This document shows positions 17,293 through 25,314 of a stretch of 64,000 nucleotides of DNA, in pieces. The position numbers and the translations under genes were made by a program. The notes beneath the pieces are model-generated. The model was not told the DNA's origin and did not search any database. It saw only the letters and a list, made by a program, of their open reading frames with translations. The first letter of the stretch is position 1; each line of letters starts with the position of its first letter. Source of the stretch: Sphingomonas sp. IC081 (GTDB lineage Bacteria > Pseudomonadota > Alphaproteobacteria > Sphingomonadales > Sphingomonadaceae); NCBI RefSeq assembly GCF_006874585.1, contig NZ_CP029761.1, positions 3,421,001 through 3,485,000 of the forward strand, given 5' to 3'.

Positions 17293-18034
17293 ACCCGTAC
17301 AAAGTCTGGACACCGCGCCGCTGCGCGCGCTGATCGTCGACGACGAGCCGCTGGCGGTGGAGCGCATGCAGGTGATCTGCGCGCGTATCGACACGATCTC
17401 GGTGATCGGCACCGCGAGCGACGGCGAGGCGGCCTTGCGGCTGATCGAGGCGCTCTCGCCCGACCTGGTGCTGCTGGACCTGACGATGCCGGAAACCGAC
17501 GGTCTCACCGTCGCCCGGCGCCTTGGCGGCCTGCCCGAGGCACCGGCGGTGATTTTCGTGACCGCGCATGACGAATTCGCGGTGGAAGCCTTCGATCTCG
17601 ATGCGGTCGACTACGTGCTGAAACCGGTCGCCCCGGAACGGCTGGAACGCGCGATCTCGCGCGTCGGCGCCCGGCGCGGCGAACGCACCGTGCCCACCGG
17701 CAAGTGGCTGGAGGAATTCTGGGTGCCGCACCGCTCCGAACTGGTGCGTGTGCCCGCCGGCGATGTCGAGCGGATCGATGCCGAGCGCGACTATGTGCGC
17801 CTCCATGTACGGGGCGCCAGCTATCTGCTGCTGCAGACCATCACCAGCCTCGAACAGCGCCTCGATCCCGAACAGTTCATCCGCATCCACCGCAGTTGCA
17901 TCCTGCGGCGCGATCATGTGACCGGCCTGCGGCACGAGGGCCTGGGCGTCTGGTCGGTCGAGACCGCCGATGGCGAAGCCTTGCGGATCGGCCGGACTTA
18001 CCTGCCTTCGGTCAAGAAAATGGCGGGCCGCTAG
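17285..18034 (+). CDS. LytTR-family response regulator
   Basis: A 249-residue transcription regulator. The receiver domain (about 15-130) has the acidic pair DDEP, phospho-acceptor Asp65 in LLDLTMP, and a conserved Lys in YVLKP. A C-terminal LytTR DNA-binding domain (about 150-245) contains DAERDYVRLHV, LEQRLDPEQFIRIHRSCI. It starts with GTG at 17285 inside the kinase gene. LytTR proteins bind paired direct repeats; none was recognised upstream. The UrcA gene downstream is on the opposite strand. Confidence 0.92.
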   Translation: MPEPVQSLDTAPLRALIVDDEPLAVERMQVICARIDTISVIGTASDGEAALRLIEALSPDLVLLDLTMPETDGLTVARRLGGLPEAPAVIFVTAHDEFAVEAFDLDAVDYVLKPVAPERLERAISRVGARRGERTVPTGKWLEEFWVPHRSELVRVPAGDVERIDAERDYVRLHVRGASYLLLQTITSLEQRLDPEQFIRIHRSCILRRDHVTGLRHEGLGVWSVETADGEALRIGRTYLPSVKKMAGR

Positions 18035-18123
18035 GGCCCGCCAGTCTGCATCCGATTATTTTTTAGGGACTTCGTTGGGAGCCTTCTGGAAAATCCACGG
18101 CCGGTGATCCTGCCGGGCTTTTC

Positions 18124-18201
18124 CGGCACCGGCGTCCTCCCCCACCCGACCATGCAGAGTTCTGCCGCCGGGTGATCGAGTCAGGGAGAAGGCCGGTGCC
18201 G
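18124..18201. repeat. palindromic intergenic repeat, copy B (degenerate)
   Basis: CGGCACCGGC (18124-18133) pairs with GCCGGTGCCG (18192-18201), flanked internally by CTCCCCCACCCGACC and GGGAGAAG remnants. The outer arms match copies A and D; the centre is diverged. Confidence 0.7.
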
Positions 18202-18240
18202 CTCATGCGGCGCGCTGGCTGCGCATTCCCGGCCGCAGCC

Positions 18241-18570
18241 TCAGTTGGCGACGGCGACGCGGGCGCGGTTGGCACGTTCGACAGCCATCGCCATGTGGTC
18301 GTGCGACTGGGCGCGGGCCTTCTTGTAGCAGGCGACGGCCTGGGGATCGCGGATGCGCGTGCCGGTCGAGAGCTGATCGTAGGTGCAGGCGTTGCGGGCG
18401 GCGGCATCGAGGCGGCGGGCGAGCGTCTTCTGGCCTTCGAGGCTCGTCAGGTTGAGGTCCGCGTAGCTGACCGTGATGTCCTTGGCCTGGGCCGGTGCGG
18501 CAACCGAAAAGGTCAGGCCGGTCAGTACGAGCGCTGCCGCGGCGGCGGCGATGGAAGTGGTCTTGATCAT
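18241..18570 (-). CDS. UrcA-family secreted protein
   Basis: A 109-residue protein with a clear Sec signal peptide (about 1-29, ending APAQA). The mature domain matches the UrcA family of sphingomonads: DITVSYADLNLTSLEGQ, RRLDAAARNACTYD, and a second Cys in AVACYKKARAQ that may form a disulfide. A strong AGGAGGA ribosome site precedes the ATG at 18570. Function unknown. It is convergent with the LytTR regulator across a repeat element. Confidence 0.85.
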   Translation of the reverse strand: MIKTTSIAAAAAALVLTGLTFSVAAPAQAKDITVSYADLNLTSLEGQKTLARRLDAAARNACTYDQLSTGTRIRDPQAVACYKKARAQSHDHMAMAVERANRARVAVAN

Positions 18571-18854
18571 CGTGTTTTCCTCCTGGTGGTGGGCTATTTG
18601 CGGGAAGTCCCCGTTTCGGCCCGGTGAGTTTCTTCTGCCCCGGCCGGCCCCGCGATTCACGCGGACCTCGACCGCAGCGGCCCGCCTGTCGACGAAAGGG
18701 CAATGCGAAGGACGAACGACATGGGCACTCGACGAAGGACGTCTGCTCAAGTCCTTCCCGTTATTGGACGATGCTGGAAATGCGCCCCGAATCGCCGGCG
18801 ATTCGCCGCCGAGCTGGCAAGAACTGCCCCGTCCATGTACAGTCGCCGGCAGCC

Positions 18855-19121
18855 ATGGGACTTGTCGTCATCTTCTGTCTTGGCGTGCTCAACTTCGCAG
18901 CGCACAAGGCGGTGCTCGAATCGGGGCATTCCTTGCTTGGCCAGGTCCCCTGGCTGATCCAGCCGCTCGGCGGGCGGCTGAGCCTGCTGGTCGAATTCGC
19001 CATGCTGCTCGGCGCCATGATCATGGTCGCCGCCGGATCGACCGGATGGGCCTGGCTCTACACCCTCTATTCGATCGTCAACGGCATCGCCGCCTGGCTG
19101 ATCTTCTCCGGCCGGGCGTGA
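18855..19121 (+). CDS. small membrane protein, unknown function
   Basis: An 88-residue hydrophobic protein with about three predicted membrane segments (IFCLGVLNFAAHKAV, LVEFAMLLGAMIMVAAG, LYTLYSIVNGIAAWLIF). No family is recognised. The start is uncertain: in-frame ATGs also exist at 18771 and 18780, but hydrophobic character begins at 18855 and the RBS there is weak. It lies 46 bp before the lipid-kinase-like gene on the same strand and may share its transcript. Confidence 0.5.
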   Translation: MGLVVIFCLGVLNFAAHKAVLESGHSLLGQVPWLIQPLGGRLSLLVEFAMLLGAMIMVAAGSTGWAWLYTLYSIVNGIAAWLIFSGRA

Positions 19122-19167
19122 CGCAAGCGACCGGGAACCGCTTGCGGTTCTGGCCGGTTGTGAGGCC

Positions 19168-20052
19168 ATGACGAGCCAAACCTCCCCATCCGCCCCGCGC
19201 TGCTGGCTGGTGTGCAACGCCGCCAGCGGCAGCAACGACGATGCCGCCGTCGCCGAAGTCGAGGCCGCACTGACGGCAGCCGGATTCGTGCTCGAACGCC
19301 GCATCGGCTTTCCCGGCGAATCCGCCCCCGAGGCCCCGGAACTGGCGAAGAGCGGGATTGCCCTGCTGGCCATATTCGGCGGCGACGGGACGACCCATTC
19401 CGCGGTGGCCGCCGCACGCGGCTGGGACGGCCCGGTGCTGGTGCTGCCCGGCGGCACCATGAACATGCTGGCCAAGCGCCTCCACGGCGACGTGCCTGCC
19501 GGCGAGATCATCGCCCGGCTCGCCCCGGACCGGCTGCCGACGAGTCGGCCCACGGTCATTTCCACCCGCCACGGCATCGCGCTGACCGGGATCCTGGCAG
19601 GTCCCGGAACGGTATGGAACGAAGTGCGCGAAGCGATGCGCGCGGGCAATGTGCTCGATTTCGTGGCCGCCACCCGCGATGCCATCGCCTGGTCGGTCAA
19701 TGGTCCCAAGGTCGTTTGTGATGGAGTCGACAGCGCCAAGGTCGACGGAACGCGCGAGGACGGCTATGCCGCCATCACCGTGACTCCCGCCGCCAATGGA
19801 CTTGAAGCGAAAGGCTACTACGCCGAGACGCCCGGCGATTTTGCCGGACAGGGCATCGCCCTGCTCAACCGCGATTTTCGCGACGGCCCGCACGACCGCC
19901 TCGGCCGGCACGAACAGCTCCGGCTGGTCTGCCCCGAAGGCGAACCGATGGGCCTGCTGATCGACGGCGAACCATTCGACGGGGGAACGCAAGAGCATTT
20001 CCTTCCCACGACCAGCGAGGTCGATCTGGTGACGACGATCGATGAATCCTGA
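19168..20052 (+). CDS. diacylglycerol kinase-family lipid kinase
   Basis: A 294-residue cytoplasmic kinase with a DAGK catalytic domain: CNAASGSND near the N-terminus, GGDGT (71-75) for nucleotide binding and PGGTMN (94-99). Substrate could be diacylglycerol or a sphingoid base; sequence does not decide. In a sphingolipid-making order, a sphingoid-base kinase role is possible but is inference. It overlaps the next gene, a metallophosphoesterase, by 11 bp, indicating coupled expression. Confidence 0.85.
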   Translation: MTSQTSPSAPRCWLVCNAASGSNDDAAVAEVEAALTAAGFVLERRIGFPGESAPEAPELAKSGIALLAIFGGDGTTHSAVAAARGWDGPVLVLPGGTMNMLAKRLHGDVPAGEIIARLAPDRLPTSRPTVISTRHGIALTGILAGPGTVWNEVREAMRAGNVLDFVAATRDAIAWSVNGPKVVCDGVDSAKVDGTREDGYAAITVTPAANGLEAKGYYAETPGDFAGQGIALLNRDFRDGPHDRLGRHEQLRLVCPEGEPMGLLIDGEPFDGGTQEHFLPTTSEVDLVTTIDES

Positions 20053-20926
20053 GGTTTCCGACCATTCCCGCCCCTTGCGGCTGTTCCATCTGAGCGACGT
20101 GCATTTCGGGCTGGAAGATCCCGCAGCCATCGCCTGGGCCGAGCAGGCCATCGCCCGCGAAAGGCCCGATGCCGTCGCCATTACCGGCGACCTGACGATG
20201 CGCGCGCGGCATCACGAATTCGATGCCGCCTGCGCGTGGATCAAGGGGCTGAAAGCGCCGGTTACCGTGGAAATCGGCAACCACGACATTCCCTATTTCA
20301 ACCTCTACCAGCGCTTCTTCGATCCCTATCGCCGGTTCCGCGCGATCGAGCGCCAGGTCGAGGCGCAGCTCGATCTTCCGGGCCTTGCCATCGTCCCCTT
20401 GCGGACCACGACGCGCGCCCAGTGGCAGCGGTTTCCCTGGTCCAACGGCTGGGTGACCGACGCCGCGCTGCGCGAGACCCTCGCCGCCATCGATGCGCTG
20501 CCGAAGGGCACCCGGGTGCTGGTGGCGGCGCATCATCCGCTGCTGGAACGGCGGGCGCGCGACAACAAGCTGCTGACCATCAACGGCAGCAGCACGATGG
20601 AGGTTCTGGCCGGCCGCAAGGTCATGGCGGTGCTTTCCGGCCATATCCACGATGCCTTTGATCTTACGGCAGAAACACCCGCAGGACCGCTGCGGATGAT
20701 CGGCGCCGGAACACTGTCGCGGCGCATCCGCTCGACCCCGCCGAGCTTCAACGAGATCACCATCACCGGCGAGGAGATCCATGTCGTCGCACGCAATCTC
20801 GAGCATGTGCCGACCGCCGCGATGCAGATCGACGAAGTGCCCGAAAACGCCCTGCCGCCGCGCCAGCCGGGCGAGCCGGTGGCCCCGGTCGGCGCGGTTC
20901 CGCCGGTCGATCCGCCGGTGCATTGA
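20042..20926 (+). CDS. calcineurin-like metallophosphoesterase
   Basis: A 294-residue phosphoesterase with all five metallophosphatase motifs: DVH (Asp19, His21), GDLT (Asp50), GNHD (80-82), AAHHPL and SGHIHD. The active site looks complete. Residues after about 265 are a Pro-rich tail. No signal peptide is seen. The ATG at 20042 lies inside the lipid-kinase gene, so kinase and phosphatase may act on related substrates. It ends before a strong terminator. Confidence 0.86.
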   Translation: MNPEVSDHSRPLRLFHLSDVHFGLEDPAAIAWAEQAIARERPDAVAITGDLTMRARHHEFDAACAWIKGLKAPVTVEIGNHDIPYFNLYQRFFDPYRRFRAIERQVEAQLDLPGLAIVPLRTTTRAQWQRFPWSNGWVTDAALRETLAAIDALPKGTRVLVAAHHPLLERRARDNKLLTINGSSTMEVLAGRKVMAVLSGHIHDAFDLTAETPAGPLRMIGAGTLSRRIRSTPPSFNEITITGEEIHVVARNLEHVPTAAMQIDEVPENALPPRQPGEPVAPVGAVPPVDPPVH

Positions 20927-20994
20927 GAGGCGGCACTGAAACCGCACTGAACGGGTACAGAACGACACCTAGGCGGCACTGAACCCAACCAGAA

Positions 20995-21033
20995 AGGGCC
21001 GCAGCATCCCTGGTGGATGCTGCGGCCCTGTTC
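20995..21033. terminator. 15-bp perfect hairpin between convergent genes
   Basis: AGGGCCGCAGCATCC (20995-21009) and GGATGCTGCGGCCCT (21015-21029), loop CTGGT, followed by GTTC on the plus strand and TTTCTGG on the minus strand. It can terminate both the phosphoesterase and the GIN-domain gene. Confidence 0.8.
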
Positions 21034-21079
21034 TTTCCGGCTACCGCGGGGCCATGTGTCCCGCCGCAGCCCATTCCCG

Positions 21080-21796
21080 TCACTGATAGTCGCGGTCGAC
21101 CTTGCCGAGACCGTTGATGTCGGTCTGCAGGTGGGCGGGCTTGCGCACCAGCCTGACCGAGCCGATGCCGTTGATCGAGACCGAGACGTCACCCGTCGCG
21201 CCGATCGTCACGTTGCCGACCCCGTCGACGCCGACCTTGGCGTCCTGGACCTGCAGCTTGGCGAGATCGAGGTTGCTGGCGCCTTCGGTCTGGACGTCGA
21301 GCTTGCGGACCTTGCCCGCGGCATCGAGGTTGATCGCGCCGTCGGCCTTCAGCGTCAGGCTGTCCTGGTCGAGGCCGGTCAGCGTCACGTCGCCGGGGGC
21401 ATCGAAGTCGAAGCTTTCGATCTCGGGAGCGGTGATGCGCACCTTGAGGCCCTTGCGCATGTGCATGTCGCCGTCGATGTCGAGCTTGCCGTCCACGAAG
21501 GTCAGCCTGTCGATCACCTTCTGCGGGCCGCTGACGACCATCTCGGCCTTGTCCCCCCTGGTGAAGACCAGCTGCACCGGAACGTTCATCGCCAGGTGGC
21601 TGCCGGGCTGGAGCGCGAACGTGCGGGTCTTGTCGGGGCCGTGGTCCTTCTCGTCGTCGCCGAACTCGAAGTTCCAGCCGCCGTTTTCGTGGATTTCCTG
21701 GCGGAACGTGTCCCCGCCGATGACCCAGGCCGCGCCGAAGGCGACGATCGAGAGGATCACGCCGCTGGCGAATACGATGAGCAGCTTCCTGAACAT
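21080..21796 (-). CDS. GIN-domain (DUF2807) membrane-anchored protein
   Basis: A 238-residue protein with an N-terminal membrane segment (about 4-26; LLIVFASGVILSIVAFGAAWVI). A putative auto-transporter adhesin head GIN domain (about 60-235) follows, built from repeated beta turns such as APGDVTLTGLD, ADGAINLDAAG, VDGVGNVTIGA and INGIGSVRL. The domain probably sits in the periplasm. It is third in a PadR-HAAS-GIN operon, a set widely found as an envelope-stress or adhesion module. Ligand unknown. Confidence 0.85.
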   Translation of the reverse strand: MFRKLLIVFASGVILSIVAFGAAWVIGGDTFRQEIHENGGWNFEFGDDEKDHGPDKTRTFALQPGSHLAMNVPVQLVFTRGDKAEMVVSGPQKVIDRLTFVDGKLDIDGDMHMRKGLKVRITAPEIESFDFDAPGDVTLTGLDQDSLTLKADGAINLDAAGKVRKLDVQTEGASNLDLAKLQVQDAKVGVDGVGNVTIGATGDVSVSINGIGSVRLVRKPAHLQTDINGLGKVDRDYQ

Positions 21797-21826
21797 CTCT
21801 TGGTTCCTTTCTCTCTCTCGTGCCGA

Positions 21827-22393
21827 TCAGTCTTCGGGGTGGATGGCGGGTTCGATCACGCGGTAGTGCAGGCGGCCGAACCACATGAGGGCATTGATGA
21901 TCCAGATGCTGACCAGCGTCAGCAGCGCACCGACCGCGACCGAGGCGCTCATCGTCCCGAGACCGCCGAGGATGGCGACCAGGGCACCGCCCGGAAAGCC
22001 GCTGAACGGCCCGGCGATGAGCACGAAGCCGCCGACGAAGAACATCACCAGCGTCGCCACGAAGAGGCCGAACATCACCCCCAGCACCGGCAGCACGACC
22101 GGCAGCAGGATCAGGATGTCGATGGTGGCCAGGCCCATGAAGGCCAGGATCGCGCCCCAGGCCGACGAGGGCGAACGGTCGCTCTCCCAGTTCTTGAAGC
22201 CTGCCTCGAAGCGCAGTTCGCGCGCCAGCCTGGCCGGGTTTCCGAGGGCTGCGGCGACTTCTTCCTCGCTGCGGCCTTCGGCGGCGCCGGCTTCGAAGTG
22301 CTCCTCGTAGTCGGCGACGATGTCGGCGATGACGTCCTGCGGCACACCCTTGAGGCCGGCCTTCAGGCGCCGGATGAATTCGTTACGCGTCAT
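21827..22393 (-). CDS. HAAS/DUF1700-domain membrane protein
   Basis: A 188-residue protein. An N-terminal cytosolic HAAS domain (about 1-70; MTRNEFIRRLKAGL, DIVADYEEHFEAGAAEGRSEEEVAAALGNP) is followed by about three membrane helices. HAAS domains are thought to link PadR regulators to membrane partners. Start at 22393 overlaps the PadR gene end (22383). The C-terminal HPED stop lies 30 bp before the GIN-domain gene. Confidence 0.85.
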   Translation of the reverse strand: MTRNEFIRRLKAGLKGVPQDVIADIVADYEEHFEAGAAEGRSEEEVAAALGNPARLARELRFEAGFKNWESDRSPSSAWGAILAFMGLATIDILILLPVVLPVLGVMFGLFVATLVMFFVGGFVLIAGPFSGFPGGALVAILGGLGTMSASVAVGALLTLVSIWIINALMWFGRLHYRVIEPAIHPED

Positions 22394-22763
22394 GGCTCTG
22401 CTCCCCTTCTGCAACGGGCGCCGAAGCCGTCTCGACCGGCTCTGCCGCGCCTGCGATCAGGCCGTCGACGGCAGCGGTGAAGCCGCGCCATTCGGCAACC
22501 TGTTCGGCCAGCCGCGAACGGCCGGTCTCGGTGATGCGGTAATATTTGCGGGGGGGACCGGAGGGCGATTCCTCGAGGTAGGTCACCACGAGGCCATCGC
22601 TCTGCATCCGGCGCATCAGCGGGTAGATCGTGCCTTCGCCCATGTCGACCGCGTCGGCCATGCGGCTGGCGATCTCGTAAGCGTAGCTGTCACCCCGCGA
22701 AAGCAGCGCCAGGACACAGAGCCCCAGCACCCCCTTCTTCAACTGGATCTCGATTTCGGACAT
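22383..22763 (-). CDS. PadR-family transcriptional regulator
   Basis: A 126-residue regulator. The winged-helix PadR domain (about 5-90) contains GVLGLCVLALLSRGDSYAYEI, GEGTIYPLMRRMQSDGLV and GPPRKYYRITETGR. The C-terminal tail is polar. ATG 22763 has GGAGA upstream. Three copies of GCAAGATACCT-type sequence lie upstream at 22814-22879, overlapping a likely promoter, so autoregulation of the PadR-HAAS-GIN operon is likely. Confidence 0.92.
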   Translation of the reverse strand: MSEIEIQLKKGVLGLCVLALLSRGDSYAYEIASRMADAVDMGEGTIYPLMRRMQSDGLVVTYLEESPSGPPRKYYRITETGRSRLAEQVAEWRGFTAAVDGLIAGAAEPVETASAPVAEGEQSHDA

Positions 22764-22789
22764 CGAATCATCTCCTGCGGATGAGGAGT

Positions 22790-22879
22790 GTATATAACCA
22801 GCTACTGTGCGACGCAAGATACCTTGCATGAGAAAATACAGGGCACGGCAAGATACCTTGCTATGACGAGGTATCTTGC
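22790..22879 (-). promoter_or_regulatory. promoter and operator region of the PadR operon
   Basis: Direct repeats GCAAGATACCTTGC at 22814-22827 and 22848-22861, plus an inverted AGGTATCTTGC at 22869-22879. The second and third form an 11-bp inverted repeat with a 10-bp gap. On the minus strand a possible -35 TTGCGT (22812-22817) and -10 near 22790-22796 (TATATA/ATATAC) abut the first copy. The sites may also affect the divergent nuclease gene at 22990. Confidence 0.65.
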
Positions 22880-22989
22880 CATGCGATGGGTTTCCCGATC
22901 GCGCCGGGCAAGGGAAGGAATTGGCAGGAAATCGGGGGTATGACAGGTGTTCCGCAAGATCGCCGCCCGCCGAAAGACCCCGCCGCCCC

Positions 22990-23700
22990 ATGCGCAAGAC
23001 CCTTCCCGCCGCCCTGCTGCTCACCTCCGCCAGCCTCGCCCTGTCGGCGCAGATGCCGGCGCAGGCGCAAGTCTATTCCGGCCGGGTCGTGGCGGTGGAC
23101 GGCGATTCGCTGGACATGACCGGAGCGCGGATCCGCCTGTTCGGCATCGATGCGGTGGAGAAGGACCAGACCTGCCAGCGGGGCGGGACCAGCTGGTCCT
23201 GCGGTCTCGATGCGCGGCAGGCCCTGTCGGGGCTGGTCGCGGGCCGCGAGGCGGTTTGCACGCAGCAGGATACCGACGACTATGGCCGGGTCGTGGCGAT
23301 CTGCCGGGTGGGCGACATCGATCTGTCGGACGCGGTGGTGCGCATGGGCTATGCCGCCGCGCTGCCGCACTTCACGCCGGCCTATGTGCCCGCCGAAGCC
23401 GATGCCCGGGCGCGCAAGGCCGGGATCTGGGCCGGGACGTTCGAGCAGCCGGCAGACTACCGCAAGGCCCATCCGCGCGCGCCAGAAGGTCCCCGGACAG
23501 GGTCTCGGCCAGCATCTCGGCCGGCGCCCCAGCATGCTCCTGCGCGCGCCGCCAGCCGCTCCGCCGCCGTCTTCTTCCGCAATTGCCGGGACGCCTGGGC
23601 GGCCGGGCTGGCCCCGATGCGCATCGGCGAGCCCGGCTATCGTCCGGGCCTGGACGGCGATAGCGACGGTGTCGCCTGCGAACCGCTCCCCCGCCGCTGA
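22990..23700 (+). CDS. secreted thermonuclease with C-terminal excalibur domain
   Basis: A 236-residue protein. A signal peptide (about 1-26, ending AQAQ) is followed by a staphylococcal-nuclease domain (about 28-150; VDGDSLDMTGARIRLFGIDAVE, ARQALSGLVAGR, DDYGRVVAICRVG). After a Pro/Arg/Ala-rich linker come an excalibur-type domain (about 195-232) with FRNCRDAWAAG, DGDSDGVACE, a calcium-loop-like motif. The nuclease domain needs Ca2+ in known members. It is divergent from the PadR operon and may share its operator region. Confidence 0.86.
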   Translation: MRKTLPAALLLTSASLALSAQMPAQAQVYSGRVVAVDGDSLDMTGARIRLFGIDAVEKDQTCQRGGTSWSCGLDARQALSGLVAGREAVCTQQDTDDYGRVVAICRVGDIDLSDAVVRMGYAAALPHFTPAYVPAEADARARKAGIWAGTFEQPADYRKAHPRAPEGPRTGSRPASRPAPQHAPARAASRSAAVFFRNCRDAWAAGLAPMRIGEPGYRPGLDGDSDGVACEPLPRR

Positions 23701-23737
23701 AGCGCGATCGCGCGCGGACGATACCAGCAGCGGACAA

Positions 23738-23775
23738 CAAAAAAGGGCCGCGGTTTCCCGCGACCCCTTTTTGTA
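23738..23775. terminator. terminator between the thermonuclease gene and rpsI
   Basis: Near-perfect stem AAAAAAGGGCCGCGG ... CCGCGACCCCTTTTT around loop TTTC, with A-run and T-run on opposite sides, so it works for both convergent transcripts. Confidence 0.85.
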
Positions 23776-23800
23776 AAGCCTTGGCTCTCGAAAAAGCGGA

Positions 23801-24319
23801 TCAGCGCTTCGAGAACTGGAAGCTGCGGCGTGCCTTGGCGCGGCCGTACTTCTTACGCTCGACCACGCGGCTGTCGCGGGTGAGGAAGCCGGCTGCCTTG
23901 ACGGCGGCGCGCAGGGCGGGCTCGTACTTCGACAGGGCCTGGGCAATGCCGTGCTTCACAGCGCCGGCCTGACCCGAGAGACCGCCGCCCTTGACGGTGG
24001 CGATCACGTCGTACTGGCCGTCACGACCAGCAACCTGGAAGGTCTGGTTGATCACGAGGCGCAGGGTCGGACGTGCAAAGTACACTTCCTGGTCGCGGCC
24101 GTTGATGATCACCTTGCCGGTGCCGGGCTTGACCCACACGCGGGCCACGGCGTCCTTGCGGCGGCCGGTGGCGTAGGCACGGCCCTGGGCGTCGATTTCC
24201 TGGGCGCGGAGCGGGGCGTTCGAGACGACCGGAGCGATCGTTTCAGCCGAATCGGCCACGGCGACTTCGCCGAGGTCCTTGAGGTCGGCCAGGCTCTGAA
24301 CGGTTTCGGTATCAGACAT
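23801..24319 (-). CDS. rpsI: 30S ribosomal protein S9
   Basis: Small-subunit protein whose C-terminal basic tail reaches the P-site tRNA. The 172-residue product has an acidic N-terminal extension of about 40 residues before the conserved core ([38 protein letters not shown]). It ends in the conserved FSKR. Its start overlaps the rplM stop by one base (TAATG), the usual rplM-rpsI operon. Confidence 0.97.
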   Translation of the reverse strand: MSDTETVQSLADLKDLGEVAVADSAETIAPVVSNAPLRAQEIDAQGRAYATGRRKDAVARVWVKPGTGKVIINGRDQEVYFARPTLRLVINQTFQVAGRDGQYDVIATVKGGGLSGQAGAVKHGIAQALSKYEPALRAAVKAAGFLTRDSRVVERKKYGRAKARRSFQFSKR

Positions 24320-24798
24320 TACGCGCCAACCTTGTTCTTGCGGTTCATGGAAGCAACGTCGAGTGCTTCGGGCTGGGTGCCACCGTGCGGGTGCTCGGTG
24401 CCGGCGTAGAGGTGCAGGGCACGCATCTGGTCACGGCCGAGCGGGCCGCGCGGGATCATGCGCTCAACAGCCTTTTCGAGCACGCGCTCGGGGAAACGAC
24501 CGGCGAGAACCTTGTCCGCGGTCACTTCCTTGATGCCGCCGGCGTAGCCGGTGTGCTTGTAGTAGGTCTGCTGCTTGAGCTTGTTGCCGGTGAACTTCAC
24601 CTTCTCGGCGTTGATCACGACGACGTGGTCGCCGCAATCGACGTGCGGGGTGAAGCTCGGCTTGTGCTTGCCGCGCAGGAGGTCGGCGATGACGACCGCG
24701 AGACGGCCAACCACCAGACCCTCGGCATCGATCAGATGCCACTTCTTTTCCACCTCGGCCGGCTTGATCGACCGGGTGACCTTCGTAAGCGCCTTCAT
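24319..24798 (-). CDS. rplM: 50S ribosomal protein L13
   Basis: Large-subunit assembly protein of 159 residues. Motifs are [34 protein letters not shown], and [20 protein letters not shown], with [12 protein letters not shown]. The ATG at 24798 gives the family N-terminus. It is first gene of rplM-rpsI. Confidence 0.97.
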   Translation of the reverse strand: MKALTKVTRSIKPAEVEKKWHLIDAEGLVVGRLAVVIADLLRGKHKPSFTPHVDCGDHVVVINAEKVKFTGNKLKQQTYYKHTGYAGGIKEVTADKVLAGRFPERVLEKAVERMIPRGPLGRDQMRALHLYAGTEHPHGGTQPEALDVASMNRKNKVGA

Positions 24799-24945
24799 GG
24801 CTGGTCTATCCCTAATGTTCAGGTCGCGGAGGCCGAATCGATCGCTTGCACGAATCTTCACCCTCTGCGGGAAGGCGGCCAAATCGTCGAAATGGCCCTG
24901 CAAGTCAAGCAGACCGGGGCTTTTCAGAGAGGTAAAATAATACCG

Positions 24946-25314
24946 TCAGGTTTCCGGGGCGCCGGAAGCCCCCTCTGAAGGCGCTATCGACGCCAGCCAG
25001 GCCAGCGTGCCCGGCGCCCCGGTCTCGCAGCGCCAGCCGAGCACCGCCGGCTGCTCGTAAGGATGCAGCTCGGTGAGCCGGGCGACGGCGGCATCGAGCA
25101 GCTCGGCATTGGTCTTCACCATCAGGCCGAGTTCGTGCGCGCTGTCCTTCTCGCCGTTCCAGACAAACACCGAGGTCATGCCCGGCATCAGGTTGCCGCA
25201 GGCGGCCAGGCCTTCGTCGAGCAGCGCGTGGATCACGGCCAGCGCGCTCTCCTGATCGGGAAACGGGCTCCAGATCAGCGCGGCAACCGGCTCGCGCGGC
25301 GTGGCCTCGCTCAC
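24946..25314 (-). CDS. cutA: CutA-type divalent-cation tolerance protein
   Basis: A 122-residue trimeric ferredoxin-like protein. CutA signatures are FPDQESALAVIHALLDEGLAACGN, VFVWNGEKDSAHELGLMVKT and ELHPYEQPAV. It has been linked to copper tolerance, though the biochemical role is unsettled. It starts with GTG at 25314, overlapping the ctaA stop (GTGA). The C-terminus extends past the usual CutA end by about ten small residues. Confidence 0.9.
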   Translation of the reverse strand: MSEATPREPVAALIWSPFPDQESALAVIHALLDEGLAACGNLMPGMTSVFVWNGEKDSAHELGLMVKTNAELLDAAVARLTELHPYEQPAVLGWRCETGAPGTLAWLASIAPSEGASGAPET

